Shown here in pieces: positions 43,977-55,500 of a stretch of 64,000 nucleotides of DNA (within the stretch, counting starts at the first letter, position 1; each line of letters starts with the position of its first letter). The notes below the pieces were generated by a model, which worked only from the letters and a program-made list of their open reading frames with translations, ran no database searches and was not told where the DNA came from. Where the stretch lies: the NCBI RefSeq assembly GCF_033473495.1, contig NC_088935.1, positions 744,001 to 808,000 of the forward strand. The letters run 5' to 3'. Source of the stretch: Cercospora beticola. Lineage: Eukaryota > Ascomycota > Dothideomycetes > Mycosphaerellales > Mycosphaerellaceae. The position numbers and the translations under genes are program-made.

Positions 43977-44699
43977 TCAGGTCTTTCCACGCCACGCACT
44001 TGCACTCGCAGCTTGATCTTGTAAAGTCTGCCGCAACCACGGCTCTCCTTGCGCAACCCCATTGGCCATTGCCGCGTCCTCGCCAGTAGTCGCAACAGCA
44101 GAAGCACAAGTCTGCTGGGCTGCGTCTACGACTTTGCTCCAAGTGTTTAGATCAAATTTCCCTGCGGATTGGTCGAGCAATTGTTCACCGTCCTTGTCGA
44201 AAGCAAGAGCGTGTATGCTTCTACTGCTCTTGATGGTCTTCTCATCAGGCGCCACAACGATCTCTCCCTCGACATCGACAGCTGCCAGAACAGCACTCAT
44301 CGTCGTCGCAAGCGGTAGTCCTCCATCGGCCAGTGCAAGGAAGGCAGCGTTCAGCAATGCGGGCAAGGTCGAGATGTCTGTAGGCGTTTTGCGAAATTTC
44401 ATGGTTGGCTCTTTCGTGACTTGCAGCGTGACTTGGATCAGTGTTCGCGGGTGCATGTGAACAAGCAGAATGCTTTTGAGAACGGATGCTACCACTGTCC
44501 CGAGCCACCTTTCACGCGGCCCACCGACCCCAGCAGTTGGCCGCAAGTTGACCTCGATTGCAGCTTCTTCCGGCAATTCATCTCGTCGTTGCACGTCAAC
44601 GGGCCCATTGACACCGGCGATGACGGTGTAGAGACCATCTGAGAACACCGTTGATCCATCGGCCCTCACCAACGGGTGCTGCATCACTTGCGGTCCCAT
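43977..44699 (-). CDS. rrp46: RNA exosome core subunit Rrp46
   Basis: A single exon of 240 residues from the ATG at 44699. An in-frame ATG at 44810 would add 37 residues that do not look like the family, whose members start shortly before the RADGS motif. The protein is an RNase PH-fold subunit of the nine-subunit exosome ring, used for 3'-5' processing and decay of RNA in nucleus and cytoplasm. Evidence: VRADGSTVFSDGLYTVIAGVNGPVDVQRRDELPEEAAIEVNLRPTAGVGG followed by RERWL, then HPRTLIQVTLQV and ALLNAAFLALADGGLPL. Eukaryotic Rrp46 is catalytically inert. The gene is head-to-head with Dsn1, 334 bases apart. Confidence 0.91.
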   Translation of the reverse strand: MGPQVMQHPLVRADGSTVFSDGLYTVIAGVNGPVDVQRRDELPEEAAIEVNLRPTAGVGGPRERWLGTVVASVLKSILLVHMHPRTLIQVTLQVTKEPTMKFRKTPTDISTLPALLNAAFLALADGGLPLATTMSAVLAAVDVEGEIVVAPDEKTIKSSRSIHALAFDKDGEQLLDQSAGKFDLNTWSKVVDAAQQTCASAVATTGEDAAMANGVAQGEPWLRQTLQDQAASASAWRGKT

Positions 44700-45033
44700 C
44701 TTGCTGTCAAGTGCGGTGCGTGTGGCAGACAAACAGTGTTGCCAAAATCGTAGCTCGAGCTGTATGGAGGCGTGCTGTGCCATGATTGGCTGTTGGGCAG
44801 CAGCGACCACAACATCCCAGCTTCACGTAAACACGAGACCACCGCCGCACCCGCACAGACAACGACCACTTCGCGAGGCCATCCTTACAGCAAAAGTCGC
44901 ACGACGCGCCGGCGAGCGCAAATTTCCTCAATTGACGCTCCATATGTATGCGCGACGACTCGATCTGCGACGATAAGCTTTCGCGCACGCGACTGCACAC
45001 CCACGCGACCTGCCCGAAACCTGGACCCAAGAC
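44700..45033. promoter_or_regulatory. shared divergent promoter, Rrp46 / Dsn1
   Basis: 334 bases between two divergent ATGs. An ATTGG (CCAAT on the minus strand) lies at 44785-44789. No TATA element. Confidence 0.45.
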
Positions 45034-47047
45034 ATGTCAATCGTGTTGACACGAGCGCCGCTAGAAGTCATTGGAATGAACGGAGGCGCTACTCAGAAAA
45101 GACGCAGTGCGCGACTGTCGGGCGAGGGCAACGGCGAGAATGAACCACCGGCGAAGAAGGCGAAGGTCAATGGAGGCACGACGACCACGATAAATACAAA
45201 ACAACAAGATGGCGAACCTAAGAAAGCTGCGAGTAGAAAGAAACGGCAAGGTAGGGACACGCTGCGAGGGAGCACAGGTGGGATTTTGGCGCTGACCTTG
45301 GGCAGAATATACCGATCAAGCAGACGACTTCCAGTTCGCACGGAAAAGCAGTAAGCGGAAGAAGACCACCCAGGATGCTGTTGTTCATAGCAATTTGGAA
45401 GCTGCACCAGCAGCTGAAAGTGCACCAGTGGCGGAGAAGGAAGAGCCTGCGCAGGCCGAGCCTCCAGCTGAGGAGCCAGCACCGAAAACCACGCAAAAGA
45501 AGACGCGAAGACGACTGCCAACGACACCTGAGCGCGAAGTTACCGAGAAGCCATCCCGACGGAGCAAACGCCTGTCAGATGAGAAGTCGACAGAAGCAGC
45601 AGCGCAACCCTCCCCACACAGGCGAGCCTACGCAAAGTCGCACGAGAATGCGGATCGTTCACCAAGTCCGGGGCGAGGACGTCCTCTTACGGTGGAGAAG
45701 AAGCGATCACAGCCAGCTGAGGAGCGAAGAGAGACTCGAGTGATGCAAATTTCTTTACCTTTTGCCGATACCCCCATTCAACGGCGAAACAAGGAGATGC
45801 GCAAGACGAGTGCGGAAAGCCATCGGCGTAGCAGCACAGGAATGCGTGGGAAACGGGCGAGTAGTGTTATTGACGAAGGGCGAGGCAACGGTAAGTCGAT
45901 CATTTCTTTCAAAAATGGGTGTGCAGCTCCTCACCTGGTGCTTTTGCATGCAGAGCTGTCAGACACAACAACAGTTCAGTCGAATCACCCTTCGGTGGAG
46001 CCGACAGTGACCGGTTCCTCGCCTGACAGCGCTTCTGGAGACCAAGCAATGTCTACCGCTGAACCTCAGATCACGAACGGGGACATACAAGAAACAATTA
46101 CTGACGAGAGTTCCGCCTTTTCAGCTCTGCCGCATACCGAAGTTCCGGCCAACGAGTTTTACAAGCATATATCTGCAGACATCACTGAACCTCGCCGCAT
46201 GCGATCTCTGCTTGGGTGGTGCGGGACAAGACTGTTACCACCAAAACCTCACCCTCCAACTCAGAATACCCCATCGGCAATGCTGGAATTTCAAGCGCAG
46301 CAAGCAGGTGAGTAACATTATCTCCCCTCCATCTTTCGGCCGACTGATGTTTTATTAGCGCACGTCATTCAAGAAGAGCTGTCACAAAGCCTGATGACGA
46401 ACGGAACACTGAGCGACTGGTTTTCGAGGGACGAGTCGATTCCGCCTCAAATACCTCTGCGCAAGAAAGCAAACCCTCGAAATGTTGCCAATGCTGCAAA
46501 AGCTGAAGAGCTGGAACGAGAATTAGAACGGTAAGCATCACAGTCTCCCGGAGTCCCTATAGCAGCTGACGGTTCCCTGTGTAGATTAAAGTCAGAGCGC
46601 GCCGAATGGGATGCTCTAACAAAATCGGCGGCTTCTGTAACACTACAGCCCAGCAGCACCGAAGACCAACAACCTGCCGAAACGGGAAGTCTATCACCAG
46701 TGCATCCGGACCTACTCGATAGTCCACAACGCAGGATCTTTGAACAATTAACTTCTTCGGAAGATGCAACAGCCACAGTCGCCGACCCGGGGACAATTCA
46801 ATCACGGCTGAAAACTATCTCCGAAGACTTGGAATTCGCGGTGGATCAGTTCGCCCACGGGATTCATACTCTCAGCACGACGCGCGAAACTGCGGAGCGT
46901 GTGGCGGAGAAGTCTTTGGCGGATGCTGCGAATGTACTGGAGGAGAGGGAGAAGCTCAGAAACCAAGGAAGCCAGGCTGTAAATCAGATGGACGCGCTGA
47001 GGGGTTTGGCGAGGGTTTTGAATTCGCAGCAGCAGCAAAGGCGGTAG
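45034..47047 (+). CDS. dsn1: MIND/MIS12 kinetochore complex subunit Dsn1 (Mis13)
   Basis: Five exons (45034-45250, 45306-45890, 45954-46307, 46359-46530, 46585-47047) give 596 residues. Introns are 51-63 bp with GTAGGG, GTAAGT, GTGAGT and GTAAGC donors. Dsn1 is the MIND subunit that bridges inner kinetochore (CENP-C/Mif2) and Ndc80. The N-terminal half is basic and disordered (KKRQ, RKSSKRKK, KKTRRR). The conserved Aurora B/Ipl1-type site cluster RRSSTGMRGKRASSVIDEG is at ~247-265. The Mis13 core motif ITEPRRMRSLLGWCGTRLLP is at ~340-360, followed by coiled coils (LERELERLKSERAEWD, ISEDLEFAVDQFAHGIHTL). The second intron is stop-free and a multiple of three. A second ATG 14 codons on (MNGG) is an alternative start. 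Helicity at the end (LEEREKLRNQGSQAVNQMD) fits the complex-forming rod. Confidence 0.9.
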
Positions 47048-50000
47048 CTGAATCCGAAGTCTGCGACTTTGTATCAGTGACTAAATTACTGTTGCTATGT
47101 GCAGGAAGGAGTTGCTCGTACAACTCTTCTTCTTGGCTGACCGTTATCCAAGTTGGAAAATGGATGGCTAAGGCGGAAGAGGGAATTTCAGCAGTGGACA
47201 ACGGCAGACAGACAACTTTACGACATGAAGAACGTGATTCGTTTCCCGCATGTGCTGTGCAGTGGCTGTGTTTCCATTTTCTGTTCTCGTCAGGGTTGTT
47301 CGATGATAGGGCCCGGAAGTGACAAGGAGTTCGAATATCCATAGATCGAATGCTGATCGTCTTTCACAATCGATCCAGGTGTCATCAAGATCGTGGTTGC
47401 TGCCCGATAGCATGAGACCACTATACGGCAAAGCGGACGGAATGCAATACTATACAAAGCCTACACGGTTCCTAAGTTTGAAAGAACGATGATATTTGTG
47501 GCGCTCGCTGTAGGGCAGGCATCGCATCACGCATAGGTGTTGTTTGAAGAGGTTCTTGAATGTGTCCTCTCCGTGGGACGAAACAGCTATAGGAACTGTT
47601 CCGGTGTGTGGGTAGTGGGAGCAGACGTTTGATGTCAACGCATATCGGTACCAGAACCAGAGTTGTGGGGTCGCTTTTTGACTTGACAACTTCGGTCGTA
47701 CTGTACGTACAGAGGAAGTGGTGCGTCCCGGTGAGACTATTTATGAAGCTTTTCTGCACGGAACGTTTATCTTACCGGCGGAATTGGAATATTGAACGTT
47801 GAGTGTAAAGAGAGTTGGATGTGTCTTGTGCGCAAGTTTACGATTCACTTTCATGTTCCTGTTATCATCAACACCAGCGTGTTCATTCTGCTTGTTGGAG
47901 GTCAATGGCATCGCGAAGGTCGTCGAGGTTCTAGAAGAGGCTGTAAGCACAAGAGGTTGGTCTTACGTGTTGGGTAATAAGAGTCTCGGACTGTGCGACG
48001 TCCACTTTGCTTACGCTCCCGTGCTCAGGAGTCTGTTCCTGGTGACGGATGCAGAGACTAGCACTTTCCGAATCTAACCACTTCCTCGCATATCAGGGCT
48101 GAAGAAATAGGCGATTGTGTTGCCTTACAGCACTCTATCGTGCTATTGGGCACTTTGAGTTGGTGGTTGTTGTCTCATGTCCCGTGGAATCGTCAGTGGC
48201 TCCAAGCGGCTGGGTTCTGATTGCAGTTGGTGGACTGCACGGAAGAACCTACTTGGAAGGAGAACAACACTGCTCTCCCGACGACTTGGAGCGTCATAGT
48301 CTAGATCTTGGTGTCGTTCGAAACACTGACAGGGTATGTCCGCCATCTTCTGAGACATCAGGGTCCTTCAAGTCATGTTCGTATTGAGTAAATGCTGTGC
48401 CGCGTCTCCCGCTGCTCTTCATCACTGAGGGAAATTCATGCAAGATGATCGATCACAGGCCGGCAACGTGATGAGCCTGTCCAATGTAGCTTGTTATAGA
48501 AATGGCTTGCTGACAATGGTCACTGCGGTCGCATGATGTCCACATGGCATTTTGAGTCGCTTCATCAAATTCTCCATCACGGACCTGCGCAAGGCAGGCT
48601 AGATGGGCAAGCTCTTGACATGCAATGGCTTGATCGCTGCTGAGAGCCTGTGAAACATGCGAACCGTTGGGGGATGACTGGGCTGATGAACAGGTGCCAT
48701 AACCGTCTCACCTGGCCGGGATGCAGTCCGAAAGTCGCGATGGGAATTGCGGTCAACGTCGACACTGCGGCAGTTTCGTGAAGTTTTTCAGCCGACGCGT
48801 ACAGCACCCGCGCCAATTCACTTGCTGTCTGGCGCAGGAACGAGTCTGGCGAAATCATCCTGGCACGGCGAGACAGGTGCCCTGGTAGATGTTCGATATC
48901 CCGGAGCATCACTAAACTGCTCGGATGCGGCTTCACACAGCGCTGATATTGCGATTTTCGATGGAATGTTGAGGTATTTTGGAATGACGACAACCACGTA
49001 GTCCTCCTGTCTATCGTCTTTCCATTGTGGTGATGCCGCGGCTGCTACTGCATGCCGACTCAGGCAGCGCGATGAGACGCGTGACGTCGCAGTGCGGCGT
49101 TCTGTATTGTCGAAGAGAGGAATGGCTCGTGTGCGGGAATAAAGGCCAAGATGGCAGCGCGAAGATGATTGGTGTGATAGCAGGACGCACTGGGCAGTAG
49201 GCGCCACGATGCTCGAATGTCGAAATCTCCCAAACGTCTCTCCACCAGTTGCATGCTCGACGGCGCGCACTACTGGCTGCCCGCCCGAACATCCTGCCGA
49301 ATTGAGCGCAGCTGCTGCGAGAGTCGGCCCTCACCGTCGTTCAACCGCGCACGCTAACGTGGTCAGTCACCCCCAGGGTCTTCAAGAGTCCAAGCGGAGG
49401 CTCTGCTGTACGCATCTAGCTACGGAGAGAATAGACAGGACTTCCCACCACAGCGCGCAGCTGAGGAAGCAGACGGCGACGAGCACGATGCTTCACGGCA
49501 TGACGATGGCAGGCGTTGAAACATTATTTGACAGGTGAACCTTTCCGCCAGGAAGATGCTCCCAATGTCTCTTCACGTGCGCCCCTTGCCGGAGCTTTGA
49601 TCAGCTTCATTTCTTTAAGCGCAATGGCTCGGGACCACCGACCGACCAGGGCACAAGCTCGGCACTGTCGTTCGCCAGCACCAGGCCGTCCAAGCGCTAT
49701 GTGTGGTCGCCATCACGCCTCCTTGGGTTACGGCGTTGCCCTTCGTTGGGAGCTGTCTGATCGCAGTCTGGATTATGGTTTCGCTTGTGTGGCTTGCTGT
49801 CTGCGATCTGGCAACCGTTTTGGTGTTTCGAACCTTGAGCAAGCTGCACTGCTATGCTTTTGTTGTCTCACACTGTCTCCCTTGTACATGTGTGTAACGG
49901 CAGCAGAGAGCTCTGTCTGTCAATCCAGGTCTGCGAGCTAGGAGGAGTGAGCGCGAATATACCGAATTGCTAGGCCGAGGAGAGTGAGCTATCCTCAGTA

Positions 50001-50117
50001 ACCACATCGACGATACCGAGGGCCTGCGATGGTGCACCGCGTTTCTAGGACACCGACGAGTCAGCAACACCACTTCAACACCACGAACGACACCCACCGA
50101 GAACCGATCCAGTTGTA
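47048..50117. other. gene-poor intergenic region
   Basis: About 3 kb holding the Dsn1 3' end and the LIM gene promoter. Many short frames on both strands, none with family features, good starts or splice-consistent extension. A non-coding RNA gene could be hidden here, but I see no direct evidence. Confidence 0.5.
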
Positions 50118-52568
50118 ATGTCACTGGCTGCCACTCTTGCGCGAGATGGCGTGCGGCCAGTTTCTTTCCTGCCCGCGATCAAGTGCTCAACATGTGGCAT
50201 CGACATTGAGATATCAGAATTGGCGGACCATGTGTGTTCTGGACAAAGTGCCCCAGTCACAGCTCCGGCTCCGACTCCAGCTCCCCCTCCAAGCCCGCCA
50301 AAGAGTCGCATACCAGGTTTGAGCAACCCTTTCAAGCTGCGCCAACATGATGCGAGCAGCACACCGCCTGCGACGGGAGCGCACACCAGGGAAGAGCAGG
50401 AACAGACACCCAGTAGAGGCCCGACGCTCAGCAAAAAGCCTTCGCGGATCGCATTGCCCAAGATCAATGCTACGGCAGCGAATCAGTCCTTTCTGAGCCC
50501 CCATCCAAAGTTTGAGGCACCGATTACTCCAGCGTCGAGTGGTGGCAAGTTCTCAAGCCTCCGCAATATTATCAGTCCTATGCCCCGGCATCTTGATCAG
50601 CGACCACCAAGCCCGGAACTGAGTGCGAATTTGGATTGTGCTTTTCCTCCATGGCCAACATCAGGCAGCAGTACGCCCGGCAGGCCATCGACCAGCAATG
50701 GAAGAAGAACACCAGCAACTGATCGAGCGCCCTCACGCGCTGAGTCAAGGGCCGCGTCGCGCAACGAACAACATAATCTCACAGTCGAGGATCCTTACAG
50801 CTATGAACCGAAGAGTCCACGGTTGAACGGAGGCGAGAATGTGCTGCAACGGCTGAACATGCTGAAGAGTGGTCCTTTTGCAGCAAAGCGGCAGGGCAGC
50901 GCTGAATCGAAAGATGGAGGCGCATCGTCTAATTTGAGGAGGCCAAGCGCGGTAGAGGCAAATCGCCCTGCGACTGCCTCATCAACTCATTCGAGGCCGA
51001 CGACACCTGCCACGAGTCACAGCCAGTCGGAAATCAGTCGCATACCGAAGAAGGCGACACCGCCACCGCGGCCATCACGACCCAGCGAAGAAATCTTTTC
51101 ACCAACTTTCCTTGAGCAGTTCAGCGCGGAACCAGAAGACGCGTCAGTACCCAAAACCGCCGGGCTCGTTTCAAACAACTCGTATCCAGCTTCTCCTGCT
51201 CCCGAAACGTCAAGGTCAGGATTACAAACATTAGCGAAGCAGCGAAGTGAACCAGCCCTACGCAGCTCGCAGCGCAGGCCATCCTTGGCTAACCCGCCGC
51301 CCTCTGCACTTCCATTACCCTTACGAAGTCAGAGCAGGAATGCTTTGCGCACAGATCATCGCATTCAGGATGCGCCTCCGGTGCCCAAGCCGGTGTCGCA
51401 ATATATGCAGCTTGAGAGCAGTCACGCGCCTTCGGAGTCAGACGCGTCGACGATCTCAACGACGCACTCATCGAACTACACTGATCACACATACAGCACA
51501 CGTCCAAGCCCAGCGGGAAGTGTGGAGGCATTGTCTCCACTTGCAAATGCCCTCAGCAAGCCGGAAGACGACGAACAGTTGCGCCCAGCAGGGTTGAACA
51601 TTCGAGCTCAGCAGAAGCCTGGTGAACGTGCAGAGCTTCCAAGACAAGCGTCACCACCACGAGCTTTTACTCGCCATGCGCCCATTCCTCCGACGCCAGC
51701 GAAGAGAGAGGACTTTTATGCTCTGGAATCGCCCATGGATCCAAATATGCTTCCACATCGTGCTGCTGCAGGCCAGGAGCCAAGAGAAGCTTCTTTCAAG
51801 GTCCCATCAGCGCAGGCGAGTCCCTTGAGAACACGAACTCCTGTCGAGGTACCTCGTGTAGATCCAGTCAATAGGCAACTATCCCCAATGGTTCCACAAG
51901 AGCCATCGTTAGACGGCCACGAGACGGGAAGCCATTCGAGCTCGCACTACGGGTCCAGAGCCCCATCAGAAGCAGGTGATATGAAAGCTGCACCGCAGGG
52001 CACTTCCCAACCTCCGCCTACTCCAGAACAGCCACAGCAACGACGACATGCTCGTCGTCCAACAATGTCGCACAAGGCTATGTGCCGTGGCTGCGGGCAC
52101 ATGATTGAAGGAAAATCTGTCAAGGCTGCAGACGGACGTCTCACAGGAAGATGGCACAAGGCATGTTTCGTTTGCCGGACCTGCGACGCGCCTTTCCTCA
52201 CGGCCGACTTTTACGTCATCAACAACCACCCATACTGCGAGCATCACTACCACGAGCAGAACGACTCATTATGCCATGGCTGCAATCGCGGCATCGAAGG
52301 CCAATACCTCGAAACCACGACCTCAACCAGGCAAGGTGTTGTCGACAAGAAATACCACCCGCGATGCTTCACTTGCTCGCAATGCCGCGTGATCTTGACA
52401 GACGACTACTTTGAGATCAACAGCCGGGTATACTGCGAACGTCATGCGCTGGCTGCAATGCGGGTGCAAGCGCACGCTGCGGGCGTCCAAGGCCTGTATC
52501 CGACCGATCACCGCGCCATGATGGCAGGACGCCGGACCACGAGGCTCATCAACCCAATGATGGCATAA
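50118..52568 (+). CDS. paxillin-like LIM-domain protein
   Basis: A single exon of 816 residues. Two tandem LIM zinc fingers lie near the C-terminus (~656-780). The first runs from CRGCGHMIEG through WHKACFVCRTC to YCEHHYHEQNDSLC, and the second from CHGCNRGIEGQYLE through YHPRCFTCSQC to YCERH. The ~600-residue N-terminal part is disordered and Ser/Pro-rich, with SH3-ligand-like PxxP runs and R-x-x-S motifs. A small C-x2-C-x11-H-x2-C cluster (residues 23-40) near the start could bind zinc by itself. The layout matches fungal Pxl1-type paxillin homologues, which act at sites of polarised growth and the septum with Rho GTPases and actin. Function by homology only. A short basic tail (GRRTTRLINPMMA) ends the protein. 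Confidence 0.88.
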   Translation: MSLAATLARDGVRPVSFLPAIKCSTCGIDIEISELADHVCSGQSAPVTAPAPTPAPPPSPPKSRIPGLSNPFKLRQHDASSTPPATGAHTREEQEQTPSRGPTLSKKPSRIALPKINATAANQSFLSPHPKFEAPITPASSGGKFSSLRNIISPMPRHLDQRPPSPELSANLDCAFPPWPTSGSSTPGRPSTSNGRRTPATDRAPSRAESRAASRNEQHNLTVEDPYSYEPKSPRLNGGENVLQRLNMLKSGPFAAKRQGSAESKDGGASSNLRRPSAVEANRPATASSTHSRPTTPATSHSQSEISRIPKKATPPPRPSRPSEEIFSPTFLEQFSAEPEDASVPKTAGLVSNNSYPASPAPETSRSGLQTLAKQRSEPALRSSQRRPSLANPPPSALPLPLRSQSRNALRTDHRIQDAPPVPKPVSQYMQLESSHAPSESDASTISTTHSSNYTDHTYSTRPSPAGSVEALSPLANALSKPEDDEQLRPAGLNIRAQQKPGERAELPRQASPPRAFTRHAPIPPTPAKREDFYALESPMDPNMLPHRAAAGQEPREASFKVPSAQASPLRTRTPVEVPRVDPVNRQLSPMVPQEPSLDGHETGSHSSSHYGSRAPSEAGDMKAAPQGTSQPPPTPEQPQQRRHARRPTMSHKAMCRGCGHMIEGKSVKAADGRLTGRWHKACFVCRTCDAPFLTADFYVINNHPYCEHHYHEQNDSLCHGCNRGIEGQYLETTTSTRQGVVDKKYHPRCFTCSQCRVILTDDYFEINSRVYCERHALAAMRVQAHAAGVQGLYPTDHRAMMAGRRTTRLINPMMA

Positions 52569-55500
52569 ACTCCCAGCAACCATCACGAGACTTCTTTCTG
52601 CTCGACGATTACATCTGCATACAACGGCAGTCACGTTCTGACGCCCCTTCCTCACACACTCACGACCTGAATGACATTATTGACTCGATCATAATCGACA
52701 CCGACATCACCATCACGACAGCATTGGCGCAGCTGCCTGAACGGCAGCGTGCTATCTAATACAGAGAAAGAGTCGTCTCTTCACGACAACATTCGCTCTC
52801 ACTGGCTACCGCGTTCGGACCAGGAGACCACAAAGCCCAACGCAGCGCGAACTGGTTGGCAAAGCAACAAGAGAGTCCAAACATTCTGGACTTCTGTTGT
52901 GGATTCTTTCGTTTTTGGGAGGACGTACATGGCCTCCCCCATCTCCATCAATTTGGATTATTGTGCTTTTTCAAGAGATACCCAATATCAAGCAGCAAAT
53001 CTGGCGCTTGGTTTGCCCTACCTGATTGAACTAAGATTATTTAACCATCATCGGCGCGCTCCGGACACGCTTCTATTCTTCTGTTGAAGCTGAAGCTGGA
53101 GCGGGGAGCTGATGATGACGAAGAAGAGTAATCAGTAGTGCTTCTTACGACTTTGATAGATGTAAAATGTAAATATTATTTTACTCGTGACTTATGACTT
53201 CTCTATCTCTTAGAAGGGGATTTGTGCGTTTGCACCTCATACGTGGTGAACAGCGCGATACCGGCGCAGAGTTGACCTCTCTTCTCTTCTAGTTCAACTT
53301 TGCATGAACTGTACCACACAGAATTGCTCAAAGCGGCGATTGATGACGCAGGGAAGGGAATGAGATCTATCTTCTCTACGCTACTGTATGTACATGTACC
53401 TTGCTACGGGTTCGCTTCCTTTGCGTCGCACGCAGAACAATCGTTCCTTCCAGCCTTACGTCCGCCTTTTTGGTATTCGACAGAAGCGGTCTGACGAATC
53501 GCTCTTTCCTTCCGATTGCACGTACGTGGTTCGCTGGGCATGGAAAGCACCACGCGAGGGCGATGAAAAGCCTAGGGAGTGGTTTGATTTTGCATGGGTG
53601 ATTGATTTGCTGTGCTGTATGAGGCAGCGGGGCCGAATCGGCATCGGAATGCCGATGATTGATGAACTACCGCGGCACGCTCTTTCTTCTGTAATCAACA
53701 AGAGTCACGATTGCAAGGATGAATGCTCAAATGGGTAATATATACTGTCATGAACATTCAATGTCGCGTGCGCATTCGATATTGCTTCGCATCGCTCACG
53801 GACAACAAGAAGACTTCCTACTCAGCACAGTACAGTATGCAGCACGACCGAGGATTCAATCGAAGCAAGCGGCATGGCATCAATCAATTCCATCCACCCG
53901 CTCGTGTTTCAAGAGGAAGAACGGACGAACCCCCTTCACAGTTACCAAACTCTGTCTCCTCAACGTTGACAAGCCCATTTCCCGAAAAAGAGACCACGCT
54001 CTCCACCCTGGGAGCATGTCACTATTCTTGTTTGGCTTTTGCGTGCCTTGATGATTGACATTGAGTGTTGGCATGGGGTTCCCACTCTTTATGATCGATT
54101 TGCTGCTATTTTTGTAAACTGTTCTCAGATTTGATGTTGTGCTGCAAGAGGGGTAAAAGGAATTGAGGAAGTGATGTTTTTCACGTTGTTTAATGGGGAC
54201 CTGACCCGGTAGGAATTTCCTCGCAACAAGAGACGAGTGGTGGTGGTGGCGCCGGCAGCAGCAGCGGAAGGTGTTTCCTGCCTGCCGTGATGTAGAGTGC
54301 GGGAACTAGGCAATTTCTCGAAGGACGTATCGAAGCTCCCTAGAACGCGCTACCCGACGGAGCTTCGATGGCGTTTCACTCTCCCACAAATCTCCAGTCT
54401 CAAGGCTCACAGCACGGATGACGATGGGATCCGGACAGAACGATGTCCGATGGGACGGGCTGACTGAGAAGAAGGGTGTTGTCGTTCCGGATCTGTAGTC
54501 AGCAACCAGTTCTCCTGTTCAGCTCAGGGCGCCACACAGAGAGATGAGTGGCCGGCGTGTGAGACGAAGGCTCGATTGAGGGTCGTACAAATGCTGGCCT
54601 GACCCGGCCTGACGGGTGTCTCTCCTCCCGTCTGCATCAAAGGCTTCGGCCAGAAGCGTTTCAGCTGCGGCATCCTGTCGTGTGAATGACGAGGGATGGC
54701 TTTTCGTCAATGTGCTTACGGCCTATTCGGTGAGTTGGTTGTTGCGGGCGGGTGAGATGTGCAGATGCAGTTGCAGGAACGAGAGGCAGCGACTAGTGTT
54801 TGTATACTGTACCGCGCGGACTCTCTCCACGTCTGGGGTCATGGCCACGGCCACGGCGAGGTGAGGGGCGGGCGGTGGTGGCAGGATTTCCCGTCACAGC
54901 GCTGGCCGCGCGATCATGTCGTGCAAGTGGCACAGTCCGAGATCCTGTCCTCATGCGATGCGTCGAGCGAATCAGGGGCGGATTGGAGGCTGTTCACGGC
55001 CAGGAAGCGGCTGGTCTCTGCGGTGGAGGGTGTTTTTCTGTTCTGGCAGCACGGTCCCTCGTGTCTGCGTTGATGCCAGCAGGCGAGCCGGGAGAGGGTT
55101 GGGACAGGAAGAGGCACCACGCTCTCACACCAGCACATCGTGCCTTGTCGCACCGTCTGCAAGCGAGACACTGCCTTGGCTCTACTTACAGCACCGCTGC
55201 TGCTGCTTTTGCCGCCGCCGTGCCACTTGCCAGCAGGAGCGTCGGCGTCCGAGCAGCTCCTTCGCCATCCTCATACCACCAACACCACCAGCTGTTCGCG
55301 ATCCTCACAGCGCAGATCCGCGACAGCTCCAGCTCCTCCCAATCCTCCCTCGCCACCCGCTTTGACCCAGCTCGCCGGCCTGCAGGTCATCGGCAGTCGA
55401 GCACAGCAGCGCGCGCGCCCATTGGCTGATAGGCGCTGGGATAGACGGGTTAGCAGGAAGGCTGTTGATCTCGCTCCCTGCCTTCCGAAAGTCATTTCGA

